Shown: piece by piece, positions 30,178 through 40,341 of the stretch
How the letters are laid out: each line of letters opens with the position of its first letter
How positions within the stretch are numbered: position 1 is the first letter of the stretch
Assembly: GCF_026427355.1 (NCBI RefSeq)
Contig: NZ_CP102664.1
Coordinates: 1,488,001 to 1,552,000, forward strand
DNA: 64,000 nt
Source of the DNA: Sphingobium sp. JS3065
GTDB taxonomy: Bacteria > Pseudomonadota > Alphaproteobacteria > Sphingomonadales > Sphingomonadaceae
Direction of reading: 5' to 3'
Position numbers and translations under genes: made by a program
The notes under the pieces: model-generated
The model's database searches: none
Told to the model about the DNA's origin: nothing
The model's input: only the letters and a program-made list of their open reading frames with translations

Positions 30178-32072
30178 GCCTCTCTCCGGCCTTTCTCGAC
30201 GAGTTGCGTGCGCGGACTTCGCTTTCGACCCTGATCGGGCGGACGGTGAAGGTGCAGAAGGCAGGGCGCGAATATAAGGCCTGCTGCCCCTTCCATAACG
30301 AAAAGACGCCCAGCTTCACCATCAATGACGAGAAGGGCTTTTATCACTGCTTCGGTTGCGGCGCTCATGGCGATGCGATCCGCTGGATGACCGATCAGCG
30401 CGGCCTGCCGTTCATGGAGGCCGTGAAGGAACTGGCGCAGGCGGCCGGTATGGACGTCCCCGCCCCCGATCCCCGCGCAGCGAAGCGGGCGGAGCAGGCC
30501 AGGGGGCTGCACGACGTCATGGCGGCGGCGCAGGCCTTTTTCGAGGAGCAGCTTGGCGGCATCGAGGGCGCGGAGGCAAGAGCCTATCTCCAGAAGCGAG
30601 GGATCAGCGCGGCGACGGCCAAGGCCTTTGGGTTCGGATTTTCACCGGATGGGCGCGGGCGGCTCAAGGCGGCGCTCAAGGATTTTGGCGAGCCTTTGCT
30701 GATCGAGGCGGGATTGCTGATCGATCCCGATGGCGCCGAACCGGACGGCGATAAAAGCAGAAAACGCGATAGCTATGACCGGTTCCGGGGGCGTTTGATG
30801 CTGCCGATCCGGGATATAAGGGGCCGGGTCATTGCCTTTGGCGGGCGCATCCTGGGCGCGGGGGAACCCAAATATCTGAACTCGCCGGACACCCCGCTCT
30901 TCGACAAGGGGCGGACGCTCTACAATATCGACCGGGCCTCTCCGGCCAGCCGCCAGGCCGGGCGGATCATCGTCGTCGAAGGCTATATGGATGTGATCGC
31001 CCTCGCGCAGGCGGGTTTCGGGGAAGCCGCGGCGCCGCTTGGGACCGCACTGACGGAGCATCAGATCGAACGGCTCTGGAAAATGGCCGATGTGCCGATC
31101 CTCTGCTTCGACGGCGACGCGGCCGGGCAGAAGGCCGCGATCCGGGCGGCGACGCGCGCCCTGCCGCTGCTGCGACCGGGGATGAGCCTGGCCTTCGCGA
31201 CGCTGCCGGGTGGGCAGGATCCGGACGATCTGATCCGTGCCGAGGGGCCTCAGGCCATGGAAGCCGTGTTGGCGGCAGCCGAGCCTCTGGTCGAGCGGCT
31301 CTGGAAATATGAACGGGCCGCCGCCCCCCTCGATACGCCGGAACAGCGCGCCGCGCTCAAGCAGCGGCTCTCCGCCATCACCGACGCCATCGCGCATCCC
31401 GATGTGCGCGCGCATTATGTCCATGCCTTTCGCGAACGCTATGATGCGCTGTTCTTTGCGCGACAGGCTTTCCAGCCCCGGCATCAGCGTGGCGGCAACG
31501 CCCGCTCCGGTTGGCAGCGGGATAAGAAGGGCAATTGGAAGCCCCCTGTCCCGCCCGCCGGGAACGAGGCGCGGGCCATTGGCGCCAGCGGCATGGAACA
31601 ACGGTTGCTGAGGGCCGTTCTCGCCAGTCTGCTGCGACATCCGGAGCAGATTGCGCTCCATCGGGAAACGCTTTCGGGGCTGCGAATCGCCGATGCGGCG
31701 CTGGCGGAACTGATGAAGGTGATGGTTGCGGCCTCGTTCGGCAAAGAAACAGTTGAAACCGGTGGCCTCCTTACCATATTGGGGCAAGGTGAAGTGTATA
31801 ATATGGCAAAGGGGATGCTCCGGGCCGACACGTTCACATTCACCCCCCACAGAAGCAAAGCCGACTCGGATCGCGTGCAGCGCGATCTGGACGAGGCGAT
31901 TCGGGTGATGGCGCAAGGACCGGAGTTGGAGGCGGCGTTGGCGGAAGCTACCCGGCGGGCAAGAGACGACCTCAACGAGGACAGCTTTGCGGAACAGCAA
32001 AGGGTTCACAAGTTGAAGCTGGATCATGATCGCCGCCTGGCGGAACTGGCGCAGCCCGAAGATAGTATATGA
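30174..32072 (+). CDS. dnaG: DNA primase
   Basis: 632 residues from GTG 30174. The CHC2 zinc ribbon uses C38, H41, C59 and C62 (CCPFH...HCFGC). The TOPRIM core has RIIVVEGYMDVIALAQAG and the DGDAAGQKAA metal motif. A C-terminal helical domain for helicase contact follows. The ribosome site (GAGG) comes from the repeat just upstream. It is 46 bases before rpoD, so part of the usual macromolecular-synthesis arrangement without rpsU. Confidence 0.95.
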   Translation: MSLSPAFLDELRARTSLSTLIGRTVKVQKAGREYKACCPFHNEKTPSFTINDEKGFYHCFGCGAHGDAIRWMTDQRGLPFMEAVKELAQAAGMDVPAPDPRAAKRAEQARGLHDVMAAAQAFFEEQLGGIEGAEARAYLQKRGISAATAKAFGFGFSPDGRGRLKAALKDFGEPLLIEAGLLIDPDGAEPDGDKSRKRDSYDRFRGRLMLPIRDIRGRVIAFGGRILGAGEPKYLNSPDTPLFDKGRTLYNIDRASPASRQAGRIIVVEGYMDVIALAQAGFGEAAAPLGTALTEHQIERLWKMADVPILCFDGDAAGQKAAIRAATRALPLLRPGMSLAFATLPGGQDPDDLIRAEGPQAMEAVLAAAEPLVERLWKYERAAAPLDTPEQRAALKQRLSAITDAIAHPDVRAHYVHAFRERYDALFFARQAFQPRHQRGGNARSGWQRDKKGNWKPPVPPAGNEARAIGASGMEQRLLRAVLASLLRHPEQIALHRETLSGLRIADAALAELMKVMVAASFGKETVETGGLLTILGQGEVYNMAKGMLRADTFTFTPHRSKADSDRVQRDLDEAIRVMAQGPELEAALAEATRRARDDLNEDSFAEQQRVHKLKLDHDRRLAELAQPEDSI

Positions 32073-32118
32073 TTTTGGATCGTCCCTTCCAGGGGGACGG
32101 CGGAGTTAAGGCGAATAA

Positions 32119-34164
32119 ATGGCGAGCAAGGCGAACGGCAAGGGTGCGGGCGAGGATCAGGATACCGGCGATGCGCCGTTGCTGGATCTGAATGAAGCGT
32201 CGGTCAAGAAGCTGATCGCCCGCGCGAAGAAGCGCGGCTACATCACCTATGACGAACTGAACGATGCCCTGCCGCAGGACCAGATGTCCTCCGAGCAGAT
32301 CGAGGACATCATGTCCGCGCTCAACGAAATGGGCGTGAACATCGTCGAGAATGAGGAAGCCAGCGAAGACGGCGACGATCAGCGCGACGACAGCGACGAC
32401 GAGAGTTCGGACGAAAGCACCGACGACGATGGTTCGCCGCGCCCGGTTACGGAGAAGAAGAAGGAAACCGTCGACCGCACCGACGATCCGGTGCGCATGT
32501 ACCTGCGCGAAATGGGCGCGGTGGAACTGCTCAGCCGCGAGGGCGAAATCGCCATCGCCAAGCGGATCGAGGCGGGTCGCGACACCATGATCCTGGGGCT
32601 TTGCGAAAGCCCCACCACCTTCAACGCGATCATCGAATGGTCGACCGCGCTCAACAATGGCGAGATGCAGTTGCGCGAGATTCTCGATCTCGACGCAATG
32701 CTGTCCAAGGACCCGGCTCCGGAAAATCTGGAGGAAGGCGCCGAGGACGATGACGGCGAGATCAGCGAGAAGACCGCCGGTCCCAGCTTCAAGGAAGAGG
32801 AAGAACCGGAGGAGGAATCCGCCGACGCCGATGAGGATGAGGACGGCCTGACCGAACGCCGCACGCGCCGGGTGGAAGAGGAAGAGGAGGAGGACAACAC
32901 CCTTTCCCTCGCCCAGATGGAAGAGACTCTGAAGCCGATGGCTCTGGAGAAGTTCGCAACCATCACGGAGATTTTCCGCACCTTCTCCAACGCGCAGGAA
33001 TCGCGCATGATCGCCATGGCCATCGGCGAAACGCTGAGCCAGAAGGATGAGGACGATTATCAGGAACTGCGCGAACAACTCACCGCCGAGGTCGAGAGCG
33101 TCCAGTTCCATCAGCAGAAGATCGAATATCTGGTCGATCAGCTCTATGCCTATAACCGGCGCCTGACCGCGCTGGGCGGGCAGATGCTGCGCCTGGCCGA
33201 GCGGCATAAGGTCAGCCGCAAGGATTTCCTCGACCGCTATGTGAACCATGAGCTGGACGATGGCTGGCTGGACAGGATTTCCGGGCTGGACAAGAAATGG
33301 GCCGCCTTCGCCGCCGCCGAGGCTCGCGCCGTGGAGCGCATCCGCACCGAAGTCAGCGAAATCGCGCAGGCGACCGGCATGTCGCTTTCCGAATTCCGCC
33401 GCATCGTGAACATGGTGCAGAAGGGCGAGCGCGAGGCGCGCATCGCGAAGAAGGAAATGGTCGAAGCGAACCTGCGTCTCGTGATTTCCATCGCTAAAAA
33501 ATATACGAACCGTGGCCTGCAATTCCTTGATCTTATTCAGGAAGGCAATATCGGCCTGATGAAGGCGGTCGATAAATTCGAATATCGGCGCGGCTACAAG
33601 TTCAGCACCTACGCCACCTGGTGGATCAGGCAGGCGATCACCCGCTCCATCGCGGATCAGGCGCGGACCATCCGTATTCCGGTCCACATGATCGAGACGA
33701 TCAACAAGCTGGTCCGCACCAGCCGCCAGTTCCTGCACGAACAGGGCCGCGAGCCGACTCCGGAGGAGATGGCCGAGCGCCTGTCCATGCCGCTGGAGAA
33801 GGTGCGCAAGGTGATGAAGATCGCCAAGGAGCCGATCTCGCTCGAAACTCCCATCGGCGACGAGGAGGATTCGCATCTGGGCGATTTCATCGAGGACAAG
33901 AATGCGATCATCCCCGTGGATGCCGCGATTCAGGCGAATCTCAAGGAAACCGTTACCCGCGTCCTCGCTTCGCTGACGCCGCGTGAGGAGCGCGTGCTGC
34001 GCATGCGTTTCGGCATCGGCATGAACACCGATCATACGCTGGAGGAAGTGGGCCAGCAGTTCAGCGTGACCCGCGAACGTATCCGCCAGATCGAGGCGAA
34101 GGCGCTGCGCAAGCTGAAGCACCCCAGCCGCAGCCGCAAGATGCGCAGCTTCCTCGACCAATAG
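32119..34164 (+). CDS. rpoD: Housekeeping RNA polymerase sigma factor RpoD
   Basis: 681 residues. N-terminal region 1.1, then very acidic stretches (residues ~80-115 and ~205-270) in the non-conserved region. Region 2 has [20 protein letters not shown] and [17 protein letters not shown] for -10 melting; region 4 has [20 protein letters not shown] for -35 binding. Length is normal for alphaproteobacteria. A tandem repeat array and a strong terminator follow. Confidence 0.97.
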   Translation: MASKANGKGAGEDQDTGDAPLLDLNEASVKKLIARAKKRGYITYDELNDALPQDQMSSEQIEDIMSALNEMGVNIVENEEASEDGDDQRDDSDDESSDESTDDDGSPRPVTEKKKETVDRTDDPVRMYLREMGAVELLSREGEIAIAKRIEAGRDTMILGLCESPTTFNAIIEWSTALNNGEMQLREILDLDAMLSKDPAPENLEEGAEDDDGEISEKTAGPSFKEEEEPEEESADADEDEDGLTERRTRRVEEEEEEDNTLSLAQMEETLKPMALEKFATITEIFRTFSNAQESRMIAMAIGETLSQKDEDDYQELREQLTAEVESVQFHQQKIEYLVDQLYAYNRRLTALGGQMLRLAERHKVSRKDFLDRYVNHELDDGWLDRISGLDKKWAAFAAAEARAVERIRTEVSEIAQATGMSLSEFRRIVNMVQKGEREARIAKKEMVEANLRLVISIAKKYTNRGLQFLDLIQEGNIGLMKAVDKFEYRRGYKFSTYATWWIRQAITRSIADQARTIRIPVHMIETINKLVRTSRQFLHEQGREPTPEEMAERLSMPLEKVRKVMKIAKEPISLETPIGDEEDSHLGDFIEDKNAIIPVDAAIQANLKETVTRVLASLTPREERVLRMRFGIGMNTDHTLEEVGQQFSVTRERIRQIEAKALRKLKHPSRSRKMRSFLDQ

Positions 34165-34177
34165 AGGCGCGGGGCAG

Positions 34178-34333
34178 GAGGACGCCTCGGCAGGCCGAAG
34201 GCTTGGTAAGAAGGCGCCTCGGCAGGCCGAGGCTTGGTATGAGGGCGCCTCGGCAGGCCGAGACTTGGTACGAGGGCGCCTCGGCAGGCCGAGACTTGGT
34301 ACGAGGGCGCCTCGGCAGGCCGAGGCTAAGGCG
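34178..34333. repeat. Five tandem 31-bp repeats in the rpoD 3' region
   Basis: Copies at 34178-34209 (32 bp, one extra base), 34210-34240, 34241-34271, 34272-34302 and 34303-34333. The core of each reads GCGCCTCGGCAGGCCGAG and contains the arms CCTCGG/CCGAGG around CAGG, so each forms a small hairpin. Copies 3 and 4 are identical; copies 1 and 5 diverge at the edges. The spacer is usually CTTGGTA. The array begins 14 bases after the rpoD stop and ends just before its terminator. Confidence 0.9.
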
Positions 34334-34347
34334 CGGTAAAATGATCC

Positions 34348-34377
34348 AAAAGGGCGGCTTTCGGGCCGCCCTTTTTT
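34348..34377 (+). terminator. Intrinsic terminator of dnaG-rpoD
   Basis: AAAAGGGCGGC (34348-34358) pairs with GCCGCCCTTTT (34365-34375) over 11 bp around TTTCGG, and the T-run continues to 34377. This is the clearest terminator in the window. Confidence 0.9.
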
Positions 34378-34462
34378 ACTGGCGTAAACTCCTCTTTTAC
34401 CTCGTCTCTCTAGGTTCGCTCCGATGATGCCTCGCCAGCACCGGGGCTTCCAGGGGAAGATG

Positions 34463-35146
34463 ATGAGCGAATTAGCACCGCGCTATCAATTTGGCGATGT
34501 ATCGCAGATTTTGGAGACCGTCGTGGCCGCCGACGGCACGGCCGGCCATGGCTATGCCAGTGGCGCCCAAGCAAGCTTCGGGCCGAATGCCACCCTGTCC
34601 CTGCCCGATCTGGCGGATGCGGCCTATTATCTTTGCCTGCTCCATGGCCGGCATCCGGGCGTCATCGACCATGCCGCCACGCGATCCGCCGACAATGCGG
34701 CGCGCAACTGGCTGATTCAGGCGGCTGACGCCTTCGCGCGCGAACGGGCCTATCTGACGCAGGTGACGGTCGCGGTCGGCCCCGCCCCCAGCACCGCGGG
34801 GCAGAGCGATTGCGAAACGGTCGTCAGCCAGCAACGCCACGCTCTCGACATGCTCGCCCAATCGGACCGTCGCGGTTGCGCCATGGGCGCGGCCATCGCG
34901 CTGATTCTCGATTGGCGGGCAGTGCGGCACGTCCTGGACATCGCCGCGATCCGCGTCGGCCTGGAACCCCATGCCTGCGACCTGCCCGATCACGCCGCGA
35001 CGCTGGAGGTGGCGCGGGAAATCGGCGGCGACGATGCGATCGACCGCGCCATCCTGTTCGGCAGCCGCCAGTTGCTCAACCAGCATCGCGGGCTTTGGGA
35101 CGTTCTTCAGGCACGCGCCCGGATTCGCGCCGGCAAGGATAGATAA
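34463..35146 (+). CDS. Unknown soluble protein upstream of MoxR-type ATPase
   Basis: 227 residues from ATG 34463, chosen because AGGGGA lies five bases upstream; ATGs at 34424 and 34460 are in frame. The protein is helical with no signal peptide or membrane segment. Motif-like stretches are PDLADAAYYLCLLHGRHPGVIDHAA and a long central helix. I do not recognise the family; I believe it is confined to sphingomonads. It has its own start after the rpoD terminator and lies 67 bases before the ATPase. Confidence 0.7.
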   Translation: MSELAPRYQFGDVSQILETVVAADGTAGHGYASGAQASFGPNATLSLPDLADAAYYLCLLHGRHPGVIDHAATRSADNAARNWLIQAADAFARERAYLTQVTVAVGPAPSTAGQSDCETVVSQQRHALDMLAQSDRRGCAMGAAIALILDWRAVRHVLDIAAIRVGLEPHACDLPDHAATLEVAREIGGDDAIDRAILFGSRQLLNQHRGLWDVLQARARIRAGKDR

Positions 35147-35213
35147 AGGCTTTGCGCTTCCCCCCTGCTTTGCCATAGTTGGGGCCATTACAGGCAGGAA
35201 GAGTGAAGCGAAT

Positions 35214-36059
35214 ATGCGGTTTGAGGGCACAGAGGATTATGTCGCCACCGATGATCTGAAGGTGGCCGTCAATGCTGCGGTGCTGCTTCGCCGTCCCCTT
35301 TTGGTGAAGGGCGAGCCGGGCACCGGCAAGACCGTGCTGGCGCAGGAAATCGCCAAGGCCCTCAATGCCCCGCTGATCGAATGGAACGTCAAGTCGACGA
35401 CCAAGGCGCATCAGGGCCTGTATGAATATGACGCTGTCGCCCGTCTGCGCGACGGCCAGCTTGGCGATCAGCGCGTCCACGACATCGGCAATTATATCCG
35501 CAAGGGCAAGCTGTGGGAGGCTTTCACCTCCCCGACCCTGCCGGTGCTGCTGATCGACGAGATCGACAAGGCGGATATCGAATTCCCCAACGACCTGTTG
35601 CAGGAACTCGACCGCATGGCCTTCCATGTCTATGAGACCGGGGAGACCGTGGCGGCGAAGGAACGGCCGGTGGTCGTCATCACCTCCAATAATGAGAAGG
35701 AATTGCCCGACGCCTTCCTGCGCCGCTGCTTCTTCCACTATATCAAATTTCCCGACCGGGAGACGATGCAGGCGATCATCGACGTGCATTTCCCCGGCAT
35801 CCAGAAAATCCTGGTCAACCGCGCGCTGGAGATTTTCTATGAAATCCGCGAGGTTCCGGGCCTCAAGAAAAAGCCCTCGACCAGTGAATTGCTCGACTGG
35901 CTGAAACTGATCCTGGCGGAGGACATGCCGCTCGACGTGTTGCAGGACCGCGATCCGACCAAGGCGATCCCCCCGCTCCACGGCGCGCTGCTCAAGAATG
36001 AGCAGGACATCATGATGTTCGAACGGCTCGCCTTCATGGCCAGACGGCAGGGGCGGTAA
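35214..36059 (+). CDS. MoxR-type AAA+ ATPase
   Basis: 281 residues from ATG 35214. Walker A GEPGTGKT is at 33-40, Walker B LLIDEID at 112-118, and sensor 1 follows in VVVITSNNEKELPDAFLRRC. MoxR ATPases act with VWA proteins to insert cofactors or assemble complexes; in the CoxD/CoxE pair it serves molybdenum hydroxylases. The likely VWA partner is the CoxE-like gene at 39149, three genes downstream. Confidence 0.9.
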   Translation: MRFEGTEDYVATDDLKVAVNAAVLLRRPLLVKGEPGTGKTVLAQEIAKALNAPLIEWNVKSTTKAHQGLYEYDAVARLRDGQLGDQRVHDIGNYIRKGKLWEAFTSPTLPVLLIDEIDKADIEFPNDLLQELDRMAFHVYETGETVAAKERPVVVITSNNEKELPDAFLRRCFFHYIKFPDRETMQAIIDVHFPGIQKILVNRALEIFYEIREVPGLKKKPSTSELLDWLKLILAEDMPLDVLQDRDPTKAIPPLHGALLKNEQDIMMFERLAFMARRQGR

Positions 36060-36107
36060 CGACAGCCCCTCTCCTTCATCAGGAGGGAATCATGAAAGGC
36101 CCGATCC

Positions 36108-36521
36108 ATGCCTCATCAAGCCGGATGCCTGTGCGGACAGGTGCGGATCAGCATCGATGCGGAACCCATGGCGGCGCGCATGTGCTGGTGCCGCCTCTGC
36201 CAATATCTGGGCGCCGGATCGGGGACGGTGAATGTCTGCTTCCCTTCCGACAAGGTGACGACCACGGGTGAGGTACGCTGGCATCACAGCACCGCCGACA
36301 GCGGCAACGCGATGCGGCGCGGTTTCTGCCCCGAATGCGGAACGCCCTTGTTCAGCCTGGCCGAATCGCGTCCGCACCTGACCTTCGTCCGGGCCGGAGC
36401 GCTGGACGATCCGGACATTTTGGGGCCTCAGGCGGTCATCTGGACCGACGCAGCGCCCGATTGGGCGCATCTGGACCCGGAACTGCCCCATTATCCGGCA
36501 CAAATTCCACCAGTCGCCTAA
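36108..36521 (+). CDS. GFA (CENP-V/GFA-like) zinc-binding protein
   Basis: 137 residues of the glutathione-dependent formaldehyde-activating-like fold. Zinc ligands are visible: C7 and C9 (GCLCGQV), C24, C26 and C29 (MCWCRLC), C72 and C75 (FCPECGTPLF). Family members use glutathione adducts or are of unknown activity, so the substrate is open. It lies between the ATPase and its probable VWA partner. Confidence 0.88.
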   Translation: MPHQAGCLCGQVRISIDAEPMAARMCWCRLCQYLGAGSGTVNVCFPSDKVTTTGEVRWHHSTADSGNAMRRGFCPECGTPLFSLAESRPHLTFVRAGALDDPDILGPQAVIWTDAAPDWAHLDPELPHYPAQIPPVA

Positions 36522-36613
36522 AAGCGCGCTTGCGCGGGGCCTGCATTTCGGCTCAACTTCCTCCTGACATTCAAAGCCGCGCAAAGACGGTCGTGAATTG
36601 GGGAAGGATGCCA

Positions 36614-37642
36614 ATGCCCAAGCGTGCGTTGTCCCTTTTATCGGCGGTGCTGGCCTTGTCAGCGCCCGCGTTGGTGCGCGCGGCCGAGGAACGGGAAGCC
36701 TGGACACCGACTGCCGCAGCCCTGCGCGCCGATGCCGCCGGGATCAGCATGCCGCAAAGCGTGGCGGGCCTGTCGCTCTCCAAGAGCGGGGAGGTTTCCA
36801 ACGGCGGCAAGGGCATCGACAATTACGCGCAATATCTGTCGGACGACGGCGCGATCCAGGCGACGCTCTATGTCTATCTGCCAAGCTATGCCGATGCTTC
36901 GCTCGCCGCCTATATGACCGACAAGGCGGTGATGGAGCGTTTCGGCGCCAGGACGCGCCGCACTGCCTATGCGGGCGTTGCCGTGGCGGGGCAGACGGAT
37001 CGCGCCATCCGCGCCGTCTATGACGATGCGGCGGACGGGGCGCTGACCACCGCCGCCGCCTTCCTGCATGCGGGGCGCTGGGTTGTGAAGCTGCGCGTCA
37101 CTGGCCCCACGGAGCGGCGCAAGGAAGTGCTGGATGGGCTGGACGGCATGCTGGCGGGACTTCGGTTCGATGACCCGTCATCCATCCATGCCACGAAGCC
37201 GGCAAGACTGGCCGCATGTCCAGCCAATGATGGCGGCGATGCCCGTCTGACGGCGCGCAACGTGGTTGAGCCGGTTGCTATCTCCCTGCCGCGTGAAGGG
37301 CAGGAACCGCTCTGCGTGCGGGGCAGGGTCGATACGGCGGAGGGCAGCTACGACATTCTCCAGCAGGCGGGTGCTGCAGATGGCGCGATCATCGTTCCGG
37401 TGGACGATGCGGGCACGGTGGTCGCGTTCGATCCGGCGAAGGCGGGCCGCGGCTATCAACTTTCGATCCATTCGGTGGGGCAGACCGACCTCTACGGCGT
37501 CTATGACAAGCTGCCGAGCGCCCGGCAGATCGCGCAGATACTGGACGGAAAAGATCCGCAGACCGCCCAGGCCGGGGCTACCGCCAATTATGCCGCCAAT
37601 GGCGAGATGACGGTGCGGACGGCCAACGCCCGGTTGCCCTGA
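36614..37642 (+). CDS. Secreted protein of unknown function
   Basis: 342 residues from ATG 36614 (GGAAGG six bases upstream). A signal peptide (KRALSLLSAVLALSAPALVRAAEE) is clear. The mature part has two regions: an alpha/beta first half (residues ~30-190) and a second beta-rich half that begins after AACPANDGGDARLTARNV. No enzyme motif stands out. It is convergent with the MCP gene, three bases away. Confidence 0.7.
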   Translation: MPKRALSLLSAVLALSAPALVRAAEEREAWTPTAAALRADAAGISMPQSVAGLSLSKSGEVSNGGKGIDNYAQYLSDDGAIQATLYVYLPSYADASLAAYMTDKAVMERFGARTRRTAYAGVAVAGQTDRAIRAVYDDAADGALTTAAAFLHAGRWVVKLRVTGPTERRKEVLDGLDGMLAGLRFDDPSSIHATKPARLAACPANDGGDARLTARNVVEPVAISLPREGQEPLCVRGRVDTAEGSYDILQQAGAADGAIIVPVDDAGTVVAFDPAKAGRGYQLSIHSVGQTDLYGVYDKLPSARQIAQILDGKDPQTAQAGATANYAANGEMTVRTANARLP

Positions 37643-37644
37643 AG

Positions 37645-39051
37645 TCAGATCAGATAGCCGACCTCGTAAAGCCCCCAGCGGCGGCCGCCGAAGGTCAGCG
37701 GCACGAAGACGCTGCGCAATGCGCGATAGCGGCCTTCGCCCAGATTCTGGCGGTAGGTGAACAGGAAGAAATCCCCCTCCCCATCCAATGCGCGGCGGGT
37801 CTGGCTGTCCATGAATATCTGGCGGTTGCGCGCATGTTCCATGTTCCAGCGCGTCTGCCCGGGCCGCTGCGGCTGGCTGCGCGCGCTGATATGGGTGGGC
37901 AGATAGCCGTTCATGTCGATCAGGCAGCAGCCGACGATCGCGCTGTCCTGTGCCGTCCGCCGGTCCAGTAAGGGCTGCACGAGGCGGTCGGCAAAGGCGG
38001 TGAAGCCATTTTCATATTGCGCCGGTTCGGAACCGGGAAGCGGGCGGTAGGCGGTGTCGAACAGGCTGGCCATGTCCAATTGCCCTTCCGCCAGCGCCCG
38101 CCTGATCAGGGCCTGCATCTCTTCCGCCCCTTCTTCGGCCAGGGCGATATAGCGGCTGTTGCGCGTGACATGCCCGCCATGGGCGGCGGTGTTGAGCATG
38201 GCGTTCGCCATCCCCTCCAGACCTTCCAACTGGCTGCGGGCGGTTTGGACGCGGGTGGCGCTTTCCGTCGAGGATAGGCTGAACCGGGCCAGACCCTGCC
38301 GCAACGCCGCCACATCGCCATCGGCCTCATCCGTGCAGGTGACGATGGTGTCGGAGCGCTCCGCGAATTGCGTCACCAGCGACGCGATTTCAGCCATGCT
38401 GATTCGCAACGTGTCGATATCGGAACCGACGTCGCGGCCGCGCAGGATATTGGCCTCCACCCCGCCGATCAACTGGCGCGCATCGCGGTCGAGCTGGCCC
38501 AGCTTGTCGCCCACGGACGCGGCGGATTCGCCCGCCTGCCCCGCCAGCCGCCGGATTTCGTCCGCCACCACGGCGAAGCCCTGGGTCGCCTCCCCGCCCC
38601 GCGCCGCCTCGATCGCCGCGTTGACGCCCAGCAGCCGGGTCTGGCGGGCGATGGCGCCAAGCTGATCGGAAATGTCGCCGACCGTTTCGATGACGTCCAG
38701 AAACTGGCGCAAATGCCCTTCCAGCCCCGTCACATTTTCGATGAGTTCCGTAACCTGCCCCAGCGAACGCCCGATGGCTTCATGCCCCTGGGCGATGATG
38801 TTCCCCGCGCGGCGGGCCGTCAGGCTGAGTTCCTGCGCCGCCAGCACGCTTTCATTCTGGCTGACCGCCAGCGCTTCCATGGTCGATTGCAATTCGCCCA
38901 GATGCGCGGAATCGGCCTGGATGCGCAGCGTAAGTTCCCCCAGGAAACCCGCCGTTTCGCTGCATTGCAATGCGATGTCGCCCGATCGTTCCCCCAGGTC
39001 GGTCAACAAATCCCCGTTTTCCAATGATCGCCGCCCTATTCCGCTCAGCAT
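37645..39051 (-). CDS. Soluble methyl-accepting chemotaxis-type protein with C-terminal sensor-like region
   Basis: 468 residues from ATG 39051; the frame runs on to a TTG. The signalling hairpin tip [20 protein letters not shown] lies near residue 145. No transmembrane helix is present. After the coiled coil, residues ~340-468 form a globular region with [16 protein letters not shown] and [22 protein letters not shown], resembling the sensor part seen in Cache/PAS-type proteins but placed C-terminal. No che genes are in the window, so the pathway it serves is unknown. Confidence 0.85.
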   Translation of the reverse strand: MLSGIGRRSLENGDLLTDLGERSGDIALQCSETAGFLGELTLRIQADSAHLGELQSTMEALAVSQNESVLAAQELSLTARRAGNIIAQGHEAIGRSLGQVTELIENVTGLEGHLRQFLDVIETVGDISDQLGAIARQTRLLGVNAAIEAARGGEATQGFAVVADEIRRLAGQAGESAASVGDKLGQLDRDARQLIGGVEANILRGRDVGSDIDTLRISMAEIASLVTQFAERSDTIVTCTDEADGDVAALRQGLARFSLSSTESATRVQTARSQLEGLEGMANAMLNTAAHGGHVTRNSRYIALAEEGAEEMQALIRRALAEGQLDMASLFDTAYRPLPGSEPAQYENGFTAFADRLVQPLLDRRTAQDSAIVGCCLIDMNGYLPTHISARSQPQRPGQTRWNMEHARNRQIFMDSQTRRALDGEGDFFLFTYRQNLGEGRYRALRSVFVPLTFGGRRWGLYEVGYLI

Positions 39052-39148
39052 GGATACTGCCTTGTTAACGATGCATTGCAACACTTAACATTCCTACAAC
39101 ATGGCAACGCTTGCATCGTCGGCGAAGCTGACGGACAAGGGCGCCATT

Positions 39149-40324
39149 ATGATGCTCAACTTCCTCGACGCGCTGCGTGCTGCCGGCATCCCCGTCAGCA
39201 TCAAGGAACATCTGCTGCTGCTGGAGGCGCTGGACCGCGACGTGGTCGGGCAACGGCCGGAGGATTTCTATTATCTCGCCCGCGCCACCTATGTGAAGGA
39301 CGAGGGGCTGATCGACCGCTTCGACCAGGTGTTCGCCCGCATATTCAAGGGCGTGCTGGGCGCGGAAGGCGTCGAGGCGGAGATTCCGGAGGAATGGCTG
39401 CGGCTGGTGGCGGAGAAATTCCTGAGCGCCGAGGAGATGGAGAAGATCAAGTCGCTGGGTAGCTGGGACGAGATCATGGAGACGCTGAAGAAGCGGCTGG
39501 AGGAGCAGAAGGGCCGCCATGAGGGCGGCAACAAGTGGATCGGCACCGGCGGCACGTCCCCCTTCGGCAATGGCGGCTATAATCCCGAAGGCGTGCGGAT
39601 CGGCGGCGAGAGCAAGCATAAGCGCGCCATCAAGGTGTGGGAAAAGCGCGAATTCGCCAATCTGGACAATCAGAAGGAATTGGGCACCCGCAATATCAAG
39701 GTGGCGCTGCGGCGGCTGCGGCGCTTTGCGCGGGAGGGCGCGGCGGACGAATTGGACCTGGAGGAAACGATCCGTGGGACGGCGCGGCAGGGCTGGCTCG
39801 ACATCCGCATGCGGCCGGAACGGCATAATGCGGTGAAGCTGCTGCTGTTCCTGGACGTGGGCGGATCGATGGACCCGTTCATCACGCTGTGCGAGGAGCT
39901 ATTCTCGGCGGCGACCAGCGAATTCAAGAATATGGAATTCTTCTACTTCCACAATTGCATCTACGAAGGCGTGTGGAAGGACAATAAGCGGCGCTTTTCG
40001 GAACGGACGCCGACCTGGGACGTGCTGCACAAATATGGGCATGACTATAAGGTGATCTTCGTCGGTGACGCGGCGATGAGTCCCTATGAGGTCAGCCATC
40101 CTGGCGGATCGGTCGAACATATGAACGAGGAACCGGGCGCGACATGGTTGAGCCGGGTGCTGCACACCTATCCGGCGGCCGTCTGGCTGAATCCCGCGCA
40201 GGAGGCGCATTGGGGCTATAGCCAGTCGACCAAGATGATCCGCGAGATCATGAACGAGCGCATGTATCCGCTGACGATCGAGGGGATTGACGGTGCGATG
40301 CGGGAATTGACGCGGAAGCGGTGA
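39149..40324 (+). CDS. CoxE-like VWA-domain protein
   Basis: 391 residues from ATG 39149 (AAGGGCG just upstream); an in-frame ATG at 39101 adds 16 unlikely residues. The N-terminal helical region (LNFLDALRAAGIPVSIKEHLLLLEAL) and the VWA metal site DVGGS (usual DxSxS, so one position is changed) fit the CoxE/DUF58-type family. It probably works with the MoxR ATPase at 35214. GFA, a secreted protein and an MCP gene lie between them. Confidence 0.85.
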   Translation: MMLNFLDALRAAGIPVSIKEHLLLLEALDRDVVGQRPEDFYYLARATYVKDEGLIDRFDQVFARIFKGVLGAEGVEAEIPEEWLRLVAEKFLSAEEMEKIKSLGSWDEIMETLKKRLEEQKGRHEGGNKWIGTGGTSPFGNGGYNPEGVRIGGESKHKRAIKVWEKREFANLDNQKELGTRNIKVALRRLRRFAREGAADELDLEETIRGTARQGWLDIRMRPERHNAVKLLLFLDVGGSMDPFITLCEELFSAATSEFKNMEFFYFHNCIYEGVWKDNKRRFSERTPTWDVLHKYGHDYKVIFVGDAAMSPYEVSHPGGSVEHMNEEPGATWLSRVLHTYPAAVWLNPAQEAHWGYSQSTKMIREIMNERMYPLTIEGIDGAMRELTRKR

Positions 40325-40341
40325 AAATTGGATTTGGCTTT

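Noticed and set aside
34178..34333. CRISPR array
   Set aside because: The repeats are directly adjacent (31-bp period, no unique spacers) and no cas genes are present.
34203..34427. Plus-strand frame through the 31-bp repeats encoding an Arg/Gly-rich peptide
   Set aside because: The 31-bp period is not a multiple of three, so each copy is read in a different frame, and the frame runs into a terminator.
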